From the NCBI GenBank assembly GCA_001917435.1, contig MNEA01000127.1, forward strand, positions 1 through 62,602: a stretch of DNA of 62,602 bases, read 5' to 3'. The notes under the pieces were generated by a model. The model saw nothing but the letters and a program-made list of their open reading frames with translations, was not told the origin of the DNA and did not search any database. The position numbers and the translations under genes are program-made. Below are positions 25,328 through 33,995 of the stretch, one piece after another (the stretch's first letter is position 1; every line of letters starts with the position of its first letter). The DNA is from Acidobacteria bacterium 13_2_20CM_2_57_6 (lineage in GTDB: Bacteria > Acidobacteriota > Terriglobia > Acidiferrales > UBA7541).

Positions 25328-25336
25328 TGTTATACT
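25328..25336 (+). promoter_or_regulatory. Extended -10 promoter element before mqnA
   Basis: TGTTATACT matches the extended -10 pattern TGnTATAAT with one mismatch (TATACT at 25331-25336). No good -35 box is present at 16-18 bp. The predicted start near 25343 lies 5 nt before the GTG at 25348 and 20 nt before the GTG at 25363, favouring the later start or a nearly leaderless mRNA. Confidence 0.4.
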
Positions 25337-25347
25337 GGACCTCGAAC

Positions 25348-26259
25348 GTGAGCCCTCGAACCGTGACCAAACTTCGCATCTCCATCGTTCAATACCTCAA
25401 TACCGCGCCGCTCGTTTGGGGTTTCACCAACGGCCCGCTGCGCGGCAAATACGATTTGTCTTTCACCGTTCCCTCGCAGTGCGCGGATGATTTGCGCTCC
25501 GGCAAAGCGGATATCGCCATCATTCCGGCCATCGAATACCAGCGCATCGAGGATTTAGTGATTCTGCCGGACATGGCCATCGCCTCGAAACGGCAGGTCC
25601 GCAGCCTGCTGATCATTGCCAAGAAGCCCATCGAACAGGTGAGGCGCTTTGCGTTGGACGCTAGTTCGTGCAGCACGCAGACGCTCACGCGCATTCTCTG
25701 CGCGGAAAAGTGGAAGATCGCGCCGCAATTCTTTGAGGCGCCGCCGGACTTGCCCGCGATGTTGAATCAGGCAGAGGCAGTGCTCCTAATTGGCGATCCG
25801 GCTTTGCGAATCGCCGTGGGAATCGAAAGGGAAAGCTGGCCTGGCGCCGAAGGCCAAATCATTTGCCAGGCGGCTGCTCTCGGAATCACCAGCGTGGAGA
25901 CGCTTTACGTTTATGACGTGGTGGGCGAATGGCGAAGTCTGACGGGATTGCCTGCAGTGCTTGCAATGTGGACGGCCAGGCGAGACGTCGCCACTCCGGA
26001 AGTGGCCGCGGATTTCCTCGCCTCGCGGGATTTCGGTTTGTCGCGCGTCACCGAGATTTGTTTCGACGCCGCGCGCGAGCTGGAATTACCGCAGCGAACT
26101 CTCGAATCGTACTTGCGGCATAATATTGACTTTTCGCTTGATGAAGAAAATCGCCGCGGCCTGGAACTGTATTTCACGCACGCAGCGAAACTCGGCTTGA
26201 TCCCGCAATCCAAGCCCGTCGAGTGGGCCGCAACGAAAGCGGAGGCAGTGAAATTGTAG
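25348..26259 (+). CDS. mqnA: Chorismate dehydratase MqnA (futalosine menaquinone pathway)
   Basis: Dehydrates chorismate to 3-enolpyruvylbenzoate, the first step of the futalosine route to menaquinone. From the GTG at 25348 the product is 303 residues; a GTG at 25363 is equally possible. The sequence upstream in frame (MFTGDNCPCELVG...) is unlike the family. Family signs are LRISIVQYLNTAPLVWGF, the periplasmic-binding-protein-like GKADIAIIPAIEYQRI, SSCSTQTLTRILC and VLLIGDPALRI. It is followed 67 bp later by mqnC. Confidence 0.9.
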   Translation: MSPRTVTKLRISIVQYLNTAPLVWGFTNGPLRGKYDLSFTVPSQCADDLRSGKADIAIIPAIEYQRIEDLVILPDMAIASKRQVRSLLIIAKKPIEQVRRFALDASSCSTQTLTRILCAEKWKIAPQFFEAPPDLPAMLNQAEAVLLIGDPALRIAVGIERESWPGAEGQIICQAAALGITSVETLYVYDVVGEWRSLTGLPAVLAMWTARRDVATPEVAADFLASRDFGLSRVTEICFDAARELELPQRTLESYLRHNIDFSLDEENRRGLELYFTHAAKLGLIPQSKPVEWAATKAEAVKL

Positions 26260-26281
26260 GGGCGCGCTTTAGCGCGTCCCC
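26259..26281. repeat. Palindromic repeat between mqnA and mqnC
   Basis: GGGGCGCGCT (26259-26268), TT, AGCGCGTCCCC (26271-26281) forms a 10-bp stem with one bulge, abutting the mqnA stop codon. It shares the pattern GGCG-n-CTTTnG-n-CG with hairpins at 55340-55356 and 59260-59279, so it looks like a member of a small dispersed family. Confidence 0.6.
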
Positions 26282-26326
26282 AGTAGTGTCACGAACCATG
26301 ATTACAGGTAAGAGTAAGGATAGACC

Positions 26327-27361
26327 TTGGGGCTGACCAAACAACAAGCTCTGGACATGCTCGAATCCGATGACCTTGTGGGCCTCGGCATGGCCGCGCA
26401 TCAGATGCGCCTGAAGAAAAACGATCCCCGTGTCGTCACTTACCAGATCGACCGCAACATCAACTACACGAATTTCTGCACTGAATATTGTTCCTTCTGC
26501 GCGTTCTACCGCCCGCTCGGCGCCAGGGACGGCTACATCCTTCCATTCGAGGAAATCTACAAGAAAATCGACGAAATGCTAGAACTCGGCGGCACAGGCA
26601 TTTTGCTCCAGGGCGGCCTGCACCCGGACTTGCAAATCGGCTACTACGAAAATCTGTTGCGCTCCCTGAAGGCACGCTATCCGCAAGTCCATCTGCATTG
26701 TTTTTCGGCGCCGGAAATCTTGTGCATCGCGGAAGTCAGCGAAATCAGCATTCGCGAAACGATACAGCGCCTGATGGACGCCGGGTTGCAATCCATTCCC
26801 GGCGGTGGTGCGGAAATTCTCGACGATGAAGTTCGCGCGAAAATTGCGCGCCTGAAGTGCACCAGCGACGACTGGGAAGAAATGCATCGCGTGGCCCATT
26901 CGCTGGGGCTGCGCACCACCGCCACCATGATGTTCGGTTGCGGCGAAGAGCTTCGCCACCGCATCAATCATCTCGAACGGTTGCGGCGCATTCAGGAAGA
27001 TACCGGCGGGTTCACTGCCTTCATTCCCTGGATGTTTGCTGCGGAAAATACCGCGCTCGGAAAAAAAGTGCAGGAGACCACCGCGGTCGATTACCTGAAA
27101 ACGCTGGCTGTCAGCCGTCTGTATCTCGACAACATCGATCACATCCAGTCCAGTTGGCTCACACCGGGAATCAAAGTTTGCCAGATCGGTTTGCAGTTTG
27201 GCGCCGACGATGTCGGCAGCATCTTGATTGAAGAAAATGTCGTCTTCGCCGCCGGTGTAAAAAACCGCACGAACGAAAGCGAACTCCGCCGCGTCATCTC
27301 TGACGCCGGTTTCATTCCGGCCCAGCGCGACACGCTTTATAGAAGTTATGTTTTGAAATGA
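26327..27361 (+). CDS. mqnC: Cyclic dehypoxanthine futalosine synthase (radical SAM)
   Basis: A radical SAM enzyme that cyclises dehypoxanthine futalosine in menaquinone synthesis. The 344-residue product has the cluster motif CTEYCSFCAF (CxxxCxxC) at about residues 51-60 and the MqnC-type C terminus IQSSWLTPGIKVCQIGLQFGADDVGSILIEENVV, which separates it from MqnE. The start is TTG, supported by TAAGGA six bases upstream; no ATG fits. It pairs with mqnA; mqnB, mqnD and mqnE are not in the window. Confidence 0.92.
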   Translation: MGLTKQQALDMLESDDLVGLGMAAHQMRLKKNDPRVVTYQIDRNINYTNFCTEYCSFCAFYRPLGARDGYILPFEEIYKKIDEMLELGGTGILLQGGLHPDLQIGYYENLLRSLKARYPQVHLHCFSAPEILCIAEVSEISIRETIQRLMDAGLQSIPGGGAEILDDEVRAKIARLKCTSDDWEEMHRVAHSLGLRTTATMMFGCGEELRHRINHLERLRRIQEDTGGFTAFIPWMFAAENTALGKKVQETTAVDYLKTLAVSRLYLDNIDHIQSSWLTPGIKVCQIGLQFGADDVGSILIEENVVFAAGVKNRTNESELRRVISDAGFIPAQRDTLYRSYVLK

Positions 27362-27399
27362 TTCCAGCTGCTGCGAAAAAAATCGCGGCAGCAAGGCGC

Positions 27400-28092
27400 T
27401 TACACGGGTTTTGGACGCAGGTGAATGGAAACATCGACGACCATGCCGTCGGGCAACTCCACGTCTTCCAGGAGATAAAGAACGCCGCCGCGGAAACGCG
27501 CCTGAATCTTTCGCGGCTCCGGTTTGGAGCTAACGGCTTCAGCCTTGGATCTGGCAGGTTCAGCCTTGGAGCTGGCTGCTTCAGTTTTTTTCGTAGTCGC
27601 CGAACCGGAGACTTTCCCCTCCGTTTCGTCCAGCGCCTCGTTGGCGAGCGCATCGGCTTCGCGATTCTGCTCGCGATAAACGTGCTCGATGCGGAAAGAA
27701 TCGAGGGCCTTGGACATTTTTTGAGCGCGCTCGAAAAGCGGGCGCAAATCTTCGCTTTTCACTTTGTACTGCCCGCGCATTTGTTTGACGAGAAGTTCGG
27801 AATCGCTCTCGATGCGCAGCGCGCGGATGCTGTGCGATTGCGCATAGTCCATCGCCGCAATCAAGCCGTAATATTCGGCAACGTTGTTGGTCGTCCGGCC
27901 GATATATTTTTTCAGCTTGGCGACGATTTCCCCTCGCCCGTCGCGGATCACCACGCCGTAAGCAGCCGGTCCGGGGTTGCCGCGCGAGCCGCCGTCAATA
28001 TTCGCGCGATGCACCGCGGCAGCCGGCTTGGGCTCCGACGGAGCGTCAGCGAACAAATCTTTTCCACGGGAAGTTGGCGGGCGGCGCGGCAT
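27400..28092 (-). CDS. Ribonuclease H-like protein (RnhA family, reverse-transcriptase-like)
   Basis: A 230-residue protein with an RNase HI fold and catalytic carboxylates in place: Asp in NIDGGSRGNPGP, Glu in NNVAEYYGLIAAM, Asp in RIESDSELLVKQM and Asp in NREADALANEALD. This Bacillus YpeP/archaeal-like type would cleave RNA in RNA:DNA hybrids. A Lys/Ser/Glu/Ala-rich linker with short repeats (ASSKAEPARSKAEAVSSKPEP) leads to a C-terminal RFRGGVLYLLEDVELPDGMVVDVSIHL segment of unknown role. The ATG overlaps the stop of the zinc-ribbon gene by one base (TGATG), so the two are translationally coupled. Confidence 0.88.
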   Translation of the reverse strand: MPRRPPTSRGKDLFADAPSEPKPAAAVHRANIDGGSRGNPGPAAYGVVIRDGRGEIVAKLKKYIGRTTNNVAEYYGLIAAMDYAQSHSIRALRIESDSELLVKQMRGQYKVKSEDLRPLFERAQKMSKALDSFRIEHVYREQNREADALANEALDETEGKVSGSATTKKTEAASSKAEPARSKAEAVSSKPEPRKIQARFRGGVLYLLEDVELPDGMVVDVSIHLRPKPV

Positions 28093-28868
28093 CAGGAATT
28101 TGTCGACGCCGCCGAGGAAGTATTTGCGGAGCCAGCCGCAGAATTCGCGACCGGAATGGGTTCCAGGGTGTACAGGATGAGGCCGCAACTTTCGCAGCGG
28201 AAAACTTCTTCGTTGGTTTCCGTAGCCAGTTCCTGAAGAATGTGCGGCAGGACGCGCATGCCGCAGCCGCGACACTGCCCGTCGCGGGCTTCGGCCATGG
28301 CCGTGCCGTTGTGGCGCTTGGCGATGCGCGCGTACAGTTCGCGCAAATCTTCCGGCACGGGTGCGATGATTTTTTCGCGTTCGGCCAAGGCGGCGTCGAG
28401 TTGTTTCTTTTTCTCCGTACCCTGCGCTTGAATTTCTTTTCGCTCCGCGGCGACGGCCTGCTCGGCTTCTTTCAATCTCGACTCCGCGATTTTCACGCGG
28501 CGTTCGGCCTCTTCCGCAGACATCATCACTTCGAGCTGGCGGTCTTCGGCTTTGGCAACTTCGGCTTCGGCGTTGGCGATTTCGTGTTGCAATGCCTTGA
28601 AAGCTTCGTTGGTTTTTACCGCGCCACTCTGATCGCGGTACTTCCGCGCCCGATCTTTCCACTGCTGCACGTCGAACTCGAATTTCTTGCGTTCCGCAAT
28701 GATCTGCGCGTGCGCTTCTTTTGCGGACGCCACATCGGCGCGTGCGCCGCCAAGCTTGGTTTCTGCTTCGCGGATGCGCTTCGGAAAGGCTTCCAGTTCC
28801 GCGCGCAGAACGGCAATCTGGTGGTCAACGCGCTGCAGTTCGATCAAGAGAGGAATGGCGGGATGCAT
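28092..28868 (-). CDS. C4 zinc-ribbon, coiled-coil protein (CdsZ/DUF164 family)
   Basis: A 258-residue protein of the family 'zinc ribbon domain-containing protein', known in Chlamydia as CdsZ and in Helicobacter as HP0958. Residues ~1-175 form a long antiparallel coiled coil rich in Glu, Lys and Ala. Two CxxC pairs (CRGCGM and CESCGLI) make a zinc ribbon near 195-225. Relatives bind nucleic acid or act as chaperones or adaptors. Coupling to the RNase H-like gene downstream is seen here and suggests a nucleic-acid role. Confidence 0.85.
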   Translation of the reverse strand: MHPAIPLLIELQRVDHQIAVLRAELEAFPKRIREAETKLGGARADVASAKEAHAQIIAERKKFEFDVQQWKDRARKYRDQSGAVKTNEAFKALQHEIANAEAEVAKAEDRQLEVMMSAEEAERRVKIAESRLKEAEQAVAAERKEIQAQGTEKKKQLDAALAEREKIIAPVPEDLRELYARIAKRHNGTAMAEARDGQCRGCGMRVLPHILQELATETNEEVFRCESCGLILYTLEPIPVANSAAGSANTSSAASTNS

Positions 28869-28987
28869 AAGCAGATAATTCTAGCACAGGGTCGCGGCGG
28901 ACTTTGCAGGAACCGCGGCGGCGGATAGAATGCCTGAGATTTGCATGCAAGATGATGAGGAGTTGCGCGTTCGAAGGAGGAAGAGAC

Positions 28988-29185
28988 ATGCCGCACGTGC
29001 AGATTACCTGGGTGGAAGGCCGGACGCCGGAGCAAAAGCGGAAAATCGCGGAGCGCGTCACAACTGTGTTGATCGAAGATGGCAAAGCCAAACGCGAAAA
29101 TATTCACGTTTCGTTTCACGATGTGCCAGCAACGAACTACGCCGAAGCCGGTGTGCTGGTGGTGGACCAGAAGCGCACGCCGTGA
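28988..29185 (+). CDS. 4-oxalocrotonate tautomerase family enzyme
   Basis: A 65-residue tautomerase-superfamily subunit. I start it at the ATG at 28988, which leaves Pro as the residue after Met (MPHVQITWVEGRTPEQKRKIAERVT); this proline is the catalytic base of the family. A GGAGG ribosome binding site lies about 7 bp upstream. Members form hexamers of 60-80 residue chains; the substrate cannot be read here. An open frame 28 codons longer lacks the proline and is not used. Confidence 0.85.
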   Translation: MPHVQITWVEGRTPEQKRKIAERVTTVLIEDGKAKRENIHVSFHDVPATNYAEAGVLVVDQKRTP

Positions 29186-29282
29186 GCAAGTAGCACGCCG
29201 TATGATGGGCACCATTCCCGTTCGAATGGCATGGATCTACCGCCACATTGGCGATGAGTAGCTGGCGAGAGGAGGGCCTCGC

Positions 29283-30446
29283 ATGGCCGACACGCTGCAG
29301 AAACGGCTGGAGAGATGGATTTCGGCCGGAGTGGTGGATGCAAGCACGGCGTCGCGCATTCGAACGTTTGAGGAGTCCCAAGGTTCGGGCGAGCGATTGC
29401 GCTGGCCGGTCCTGCTGGCTGTTGCATTGGGCGGCGTACTGCTGTGCGCGGGGATCTTGCTGTTCGTGGCCGCGCATTGGGACGAGCTTTCGCCCGCGTG
29501 GCGTTTCACGCTGGTCCTTATTCTCGTGGGAGTATTTCCTCTTGCGGCGGCCCTGATTGAGGAAAGATTCCCGGCGCTCTCAACGACGTTCTATGCGATC
29601 GGAACGGTTTGCGTCGGCGCGGGAATTTTTCTGACCGCGCAAATCTTCAATCTGGAGGAGCACTGGCCGAGCGGGATTCTGATGTGGGCCGTCGGTGCGC
29701 TTGCCGGATGGCTGCTGCTGCGGCATTGGACGCAGGCGGCGCTGCTGGCATTGCTGGTGCCGGGGTGGCTTGTAGGCGAGTGGGAAGTGCGGACTCAGGG
29801 ATTTGCTGTGAGCAACCGATTGATCACCGAAGGGCTGGTGCTGATTGCCATTACCTACCTGGGCGCGAGAACGAGCCAGGAGGACTCCGCCACTCGCCGC
29901 GCGCTCGCGTGGATCGGCGGACTGGCTGTGTTGCCGCTGAGCGTGTGGGCGTTTGCCGACGGCCGGGGATACTGGGGGTGGTGGTCGCAGAACCGGACGC
30001 CAGTTTCAGCTCTATTCCAAATCACAAGCTGGGCCATCGCGATCTGCGCCCCGCTGGCGCTGGCCTTTGCGCTGCGCAAACGCGCGGCGTGGACAACTGC
30101 GGTGGCCGCGGCCTGGGTTCTGGTGATCGGAACGTTTAGCACCAGGGATGAGGGCGCAAACCTCCCCATCTATGCATGGAATAAGTTGGGACCGTATTTT
30201 TGGGCGGGAGTTGGCGCCCTGGCCATGGTGGCCTGGGGACTGGCGGAGCGGCGGCGCGAACGCATCAACCTGGGAGTCGCGGGTTTTGCTTTGACGGTGA
30301 TTATTTTCTATTTCTCGAACGTCATGGATAAGCTCGGCCGTTCCGTGAGCCTGATCGGGCTCGGCGTACTGTTCCTGTTTGGTGGATGGGTGTTGGAGCG
30401 AACGCGGCGGCAACTGGTCGCGCGAGTCGTGGGAGGAAGGCCATGA
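29283..30446 (+). CDS. DUF2157 integral membrane protein
   Basis: A 387-residue protein with a short cytosolic N terminus (LQKRLERWISAGVVDASTASRI, the DUF2157 lead) followed by about ten hydrophobic helices, with the last at VSLIGLGVLFLFGGWVLER. The function of DUF2157 is unknown. It is translationally coupled to the next gene, a GDYXXLXY-domain protein, by an ATGA overlap, the common arrangement for these two families, so they probably act together in the inner membrane. Confidence 0.85.
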   Translation: MADTLQKRLERWISAGVVDASTASRIRTFEESQGSGERLRWPVLLAVALGGVLLCAGILLFVAAHWDELSPAWRFTLVLILVGVFPLAAALIEERFPALSTTFYAIGTVCVGAGIFLTAQIFNLEEHWPSGILMWAVGALAGWLLLRHWTQAALLALLVPGWLVGEWEVRTQGFAVSNRLITEGLVLIAITYLGARTSQEDSATRRALAWIGGLAVLPLSVWAFADGRGYWGWWSQNRTPVSALFQITSWAIAICAPLALAFALRKRAAWTTAVAAAWVLVIGTFSTRDEGANLPIYAWNKLGPYFWAGVGALAMVAWGLAERRRERINLGVAGFALTVIIFYFSNVMDKLGRSVSLIGLGVLFLFGGWVLERTRRQLVARVVGGRP

Positions 30447-30973
30447 AACTGTCGCGGAAGGGCATCATCCTGGCCGCGCTGCAATTGGCGATTGTGGCAA
30501 GCCTGGCGGCGAAATATGCAATCGATCGCGCGCGGTTTCCACGAGTCTGGGCGCAGACCGTGGCTTACGATCCCGATCTGCCGATTCGCGGACGGTACTT
30601 GAGCGTACGATTGCGCGTGGATGCAGATCGTGTCTACGGCGTTTCACCCCTGCCAAGAGCAATTCAAGGTAATTTCTGGGGCGACATGCGGGATGTCTAT
30701 TTGCACGCCGAGAACGGACACCTGGTGGCAAGTCCCGCGCCCCGGCCGACGGGGCTGAGCGTGACGCGATGGAAGACGCGCAGCGGAGATGTAGCGGCCG
30801 CTCTCAGCGAGCCGGTGGATTTCTTTTTGCCGGAACACGCAGTCGATCCATCGCGGCGCCAGGCCGGCGAAGAATTATGGGTGGAGGTAACGGTTCCGAA
30901 GAAAGGCCCGCCGCGGCCAATCCGGCTGGCCGTGAAGAAGGGAAACACCTTTACGCCCCTCGAAATCAAATGA
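30443..30973 (+). CDS. GDYXXLXY-domain membrane-anchored protein
   Basis: A 176-residue protein from the ATG at 30443, which overlaps the DUF2157 stop as ATGA. One N-terminal membrane helix (GIILAALQLAIVASLAAKYAI) anchors a periplasmic domain. The namesake motif is RGRYLSVRL near residue 49, close to GDYxxLxY. The C-terminal half has PRPTGLSVTRW and ELWVEVTVPKKGPPRPIRLAVKKG. The function is unknown, and the partner is the DUF2157 protein. Confidence 0.82.
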   Translation: MKLSRKGIILAALQLAIVASLAAKYAIDRARFPRVWAQTVAYDPDLPIRGRYLSVRLRVDADRVYGVSPLPRAIQGNFWGDMRDVYLHAENGHLVASPAPRPTGLSVTRWKTRSGDVAAALSEPVDFFLPEHAVDPSRRQAGEELWVEVTVPKKGPPRPIRLAVKKGNTFTPLEIK

Positions 30974-31051
30974 AAAGCGGACCACCCTTCCACGGAGACT
31001 GTGAAAGCGATCCGCGTGTTTCATTCGAACGCTGGCTGAATTTCTCTGTCC

Positions 31052-31408
31052 TCAGACGCGAGCGTCCCGGCGAATCATGGACCAGTCGACGAAGTAGCCT
31101 AGTCCAACTGCAAGAGGAATGATGCCGAACGCGGCAATCGTCCAAATGTCGCGGTCCGCCTGGATGCCGGCAATCAATCCGAAAGTGGCGATGTAGCCGA
31201 GCGCCGCGCTGACAAGCAGGATGCCGGAGCGGCGGGAACGCGCCGCCTGGTTCAATTCCGGCTCCATGGGAATGTCCACTCCGCGGGCAATCGCCGCGAG
31301 GCGCTCTTCGCTGCGCAGCTTGCGGACCCGGTAATAGGTGTACAGCGCGCCGAGGGGAACGCCCATCCCCAGTGTCACGGCCACCAATCCAATCAATTCT
31401 CCGCCCAT
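31052..31408 (-). CDS. Small membrane protein (DUF6249-like)
   Basis: A 118-residue protein with three predicted membrane helices: LIGLVAVTLGMGVPLGALYTYY at the N terminus, then ILLVSAALGYIATFGLIAGI and IAAFGIIPLAVGLGYFV. A cytosolic charged linker carries KLRSEERLAAIARGVDIPMEPE, a signature seen in DUF6249-type proteins. Function unknown. It converges with the GDYXXLXY gene; no strong terminator was seen in the 78-bp gap. Confidence 0.72.
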   Translation of the reverse strand: MGGELIGLVAVTLGMGVPLGALYTYYRVRKLRSEERLAAIARGVDIPMEPELNQAARSRRSGILLVSAALGYIATFGLIAGIQADRDIWTIAAFGIIPLAVGLGYFVDWSMIRRDARV

Positions 31409-31584
31409 AGTGTGATCCTTCTTTCGTTTATGCGCCTGTTAGGCGCGTTTTGTTGGGGGAACTGCCTTCACTAAGAGGTACGCGGAGCGTGCAGGAAAAG
31501 TTCCCCGGGGTTTAGGGGAGTGGGTCAATTCCCGATAACCCGTGCGGGTTCAATGGGTGGGCGCAACACTAGCTCAGGGAATGC

Positions 31585-31602
31585 TCTATTTCGAGAAATA
31601 GA
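31585..31602. repeat. Perfect inverted repeat in the 31.4-31.6 kb gap
   Basis: TCTATTTC (31585-31592), GA, GAAATAGA (31595-31602) is an 8-bp perfect stem 40 bp beyond the stop of the pilin-like gene. It has no T-run, so a terminator is doubtful. The same gap holds a GCGCCT/AGGCGC hairpin (31432-31446). I see no gene in 31409-31643. Confidence 0.5.
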
Positions 31603-31643
31603 TAATCGCGATACCAATAATTATGAATGTTCCTACCAGCAGG

Positions 31644-32063
31644 TCAGTTGATTTCGTGGACTCCCATAGTGGCGTCAATGGACAGATTGGGATAGCGAAT
31701 GGGGGAGCCGGCCGGAGCGGGTGCGTGGCGCGCGGCGGCGGTGAATTCGCCCCCGGAACACTCGACGGTATAGGAATAGCCATCACGCTCGGAGCGGGTC
31801 ATGGAGAGAGAATTGGAGGAGATGAGTTCTTCAAACGAAGCGCACTGGCCGTTAATGGCGATGTAGGCGCGCTCCGCCTGGGCGATTTGCAGGAGGTCGC
31901 TTCGGACACCGGTCAAGGTGATGGCTTGCGTCGGAGCCGTGCCTTCGTCGGTCGTAGGCATTCTCTTCAGGGAGAAATGATACACAACGAAGAACAGGGC
32001 GGCGCAGGCCAGAAGTCCGACAAGAGAGCGCACAAGGAAATTGTGGCTTGATGCGCCGCGCAC
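31644..32063 (-). CDS. Pilin-like exported/membrane-anchored protein
   Basis: A 139-residue protein that starts with GTG. A single hydrophobic segment (FLVRSLVGLLACAALFFVVYHFS) is followed by DLLQIAQAERAYIAINGQCASFEELISSNSL and RDGYSYTVECSGGEFTAAARHAP, the pattern of type IV pilin globular domains (AE..Y...G.y.s...L; GY.y.v). It lacks the G/FTLIE prepilin peptidase site, so it is not a standard pilin. Two cysteines could pair. It is transcribed away from the tldD-like gene. The assignment is by pattern only. Confidence 0.6.
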   Translation of the reverse strand: MRGASSHNFLVRSLVGLLACAALFFVVYHFSLKRMPTTDEGTAPTQAITLTGVRSDLLQIAQAERAYIAINGQCASFEELISSNSLSMTRSERDGYSYTVECSGGEFTAAARHAPAPAGSPIRYPNLSIDATMGVHEIN

Positions 32064-32185
32064 TGCAAGCGCAGCACAAGGCCAGTTGCATTAGGAAACA
32101 ACGCCGTTCAAGGAGGTGCAACCGCAAGCGCGGCGCAGCCATCCAACGAGTGTCGTTTGGATCAGCGGCGCTTTCTTTCCCTGCT

Positions 32186-32214
32186 TTGTGCGACCCGCAA
32201 CGGTAGCGTACACT
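32186..32214 (+). promoter_or_regulatory. Candidate sigma70 promoter for the TldD/TldE-like pair
   Basis: TTGTGC (32186-32191), 17 bp, TACACT (32209-32214): four of six matches in each box at ideal spacing. The start would fall near 32221, about 23 nt before the GTG at 32244. Confidence 0.45.
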
Positions 32215-32243
32215 GAATGTTTCGCGGTCTCGTCTAATTCCGA

Positions 32244-33995
32244 GTGAGGCATCCTTTGAGCACATCGATTCGTAGTCGCGTGATTCCGTTCCTTTGCGCG
32301 CTTGGTCTGGTAGTCAGCATGGCGCATTCAGCGCAGGCCGCGCCGCCGGACACGCAGGCAAAGCGTTCGCCGCTGCTCGCGGCGCTGCAGGCGGAGCTGG
32401 AACGCTCGATGAAAACCCTGGGCACGCTGGATCCGCCGGCCTACTACCTGGGGTACACGGTAACGGAGACACAGCGCGCGGATGTGTCCGGTTCGAACGG
32501 AGCGCTGCTCAACAGCAACGAAGCGCGCAACCGGTGGCTGGAAGTTGCGGTTCGAACCGGCAGCTACAATCTGGATAATTCGCACAAGGTTGGCGAGCGG
32601 CAGCAGGCCAGCGGAGGGCCAGGTACTTCCGTGCCGATCGACGATGACGCCGAAGTGCTGCGCCGGGCGATCTGGCTGGAGACCGACAGGCAGTACCGCG
32701 CGGCTTCCGAAGCGCTGATCAAGATCAAGACGGGCAAAGAAGTAAAAGTAGAGACAGCGGAAGGGCGCGCGCCGGACTTTTCGCGCGAAGAGCCACACAC
32801 CTACATTGGCCCGCAAGTTTCCATCGCCGTGGACCGCAAGCCCTGGGAAGAAAAAGTCCGCGCTTACACAAAGGCTTTTCGCGATTCGCCGTCGATTATC
32901 AATTCCATCGTGACGTTCTCGGCGCAAGCGCAAAACGCCTATCAGGTGACCAGCGAAGGGACGCAACTGCAATTCGGGCAGATTCGCTACCGGCTCGAGC
33001 TATTCATCCAGGGCAAAGCGCCGGACGGAATGGACATCGACCGTTACTACAATTTCGATTGGGTCGACGCCAAGGACGCGCCAGACGATAAAGAGGTGGA
33101 CGCGGCGGAAGCGACGATGCGCAAGGAACTAGAAGGACTGGTCGCCGCGCCCATCAATGATCCGACCGTGGGGCCGGCTTTGCTGACAGGACGCGCAGCG
33201 GCGGTATTTTTTCACGAGGTCTTCGGGCATCGCGCTGAAGGCCATCGACAAAAAGATGTGACCGAGGGGCAAACGTTTTCGAAAAAAGTGGGCGAGCAAA
33301 TCCTTCCGGAATTTCTGAGCATTACCGACGACACGACGATGAGAAAACTCGGCAAGCAGGACCTGCTGGGCTACTACCAGTTCGATGATGAGGGCGTGCC
33401 GGCGCAGCGCGTGGCGCTGGTGGAGCACGGCGTTCTGAAGAATTTCGAAATGTCGCGATCCCCGCTGGTTGGGTTTCCGCATTCGAACGGACATGGCAGG
33501 CGGCAGCTCGGCGCCACACCGGTTTCGCGCCAGGGCAACCTGATCGTGCAGAGCAGCAAGACGGTAACGAACGCGCAGCTTCGCGCCAAGCTGATCGAAT
33601 TGATTAAGGCACAGGGCAAGGCCTTTGGATTGTTGATCGATGACATCGCCGGCGGATTTACATTCACGGGACGCGGGCAGCCGCAGGCGTTCCAGGTGCT
33701 GCCGCTGGTGGTCTACAAAGTTTTTCCCGACGGCCGGCCCGACGAGTTGGTGCGCGGAGTGGATATTGTAGGCACGCCGCTGGCGGCGCTGACGAAAATT
33801 GTCGCGACGGGCAATACGCCGGAGGTTTTCAATGGTTATTGTGGCGCGGAATCTGGCTCCGTTCCCGTCGCTGCGGCATCTCCCGCGATTTTGACTTCGG
33901 AATTGGAAGTGCAGAAAAAAGAGACTTCCACGGACCGGCCGCCGATCCTGCCGCCGCCCGCGCACGACGTGATCAAGACGGGAGGCCAGCAGTGA
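32244..33995 (+). CDS. Exported TldD-like metalloprotease
   Basis: A 583-residue member of the TldD/PmbA (U62) family. The N terminus is a signal peptide (SRVIPFLCALGLVVSMAHSAQA, cleavage AQA). The metal-binding motif HEVFGH at about residues 323-328, within AVFFHEVFGHRAEGHRQ, is the TldD HExxxH. Further family parts are GYYQFDDEGVPAQRVALVEHG, MSRSPLVGFPHSNGHGR and LLIDDIAGGFTFTGRG. Cytosolic TldD works with TldE on peptides such as microcin B17 and CcdA; this copy would act outside the cytoplasm. The GTG start is assumed. It overlaps the next gene by 4 bp (GTGA). Confidence 0.87.
   Translation: MRHPLSTSIRSRVIPFLCALGLVVSMAHSAQAAPPDTQAKRSPLLAALQAELERSMKTLGTLDPPAYYLGYTVTETQRADVSGSNGALLNSNEARNRWLEVAVRTGSYNLDNSHKVGERQQASGGPGTSVPIDDDAEVLRRAIWLETDRQYRAASEALIKIKTGKEVKVETAEGRAPDFSREEPHTYIGPQVSIAVDRKPWEEKVRAYTKAFRDSPSIINSIVTFSAQAQNAYQVTSEGTQLQFGQIRYRLELFIQGKAPDGMDIDRYYNFDWVDAKDAPDDKEVDAAEATMRKELEGLVAAPINDPTVGPALLTGRAAAVFFHEVFGHRAEGHRQKDVTEGQTFSKKVGEQILPEFLSITDDTTMRKLGKQDLLGYYQFDDEGVPAQRVALVEHGVLKNFEMSRSPLVGFPHSNGHGRRQLGATPVSRQGNLIVQSSKTVTNAQLRAKLIELIKAQGKAFGLLIDDIAGGFTFTGRGQPQAFQVLPLVVYKVFPDGRPDELVRGVDIVGTPLAALTKIVATGNTPEVFNGYCGAESGSVPVAAASPAILTSELEVQKKETSTDRPPILPPPAHDVIKTGGQQ

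Noticed and set aside
27400..28662. A 420-residue minus-strand frame starting within the zinc-ribbon gene
   Set aside because: Only the part from the ATG at 28092 has RNase H similarity; the first ~190 codons overlap the zinc-ribbon coding sequence in another frame.
31586..31786. 66-codon minus-strand frame overlapping the pilin-like gene
   Set aside because: It is out of frame with the better-supported 139-residue protein and is proline/serine-rich without conserved features.
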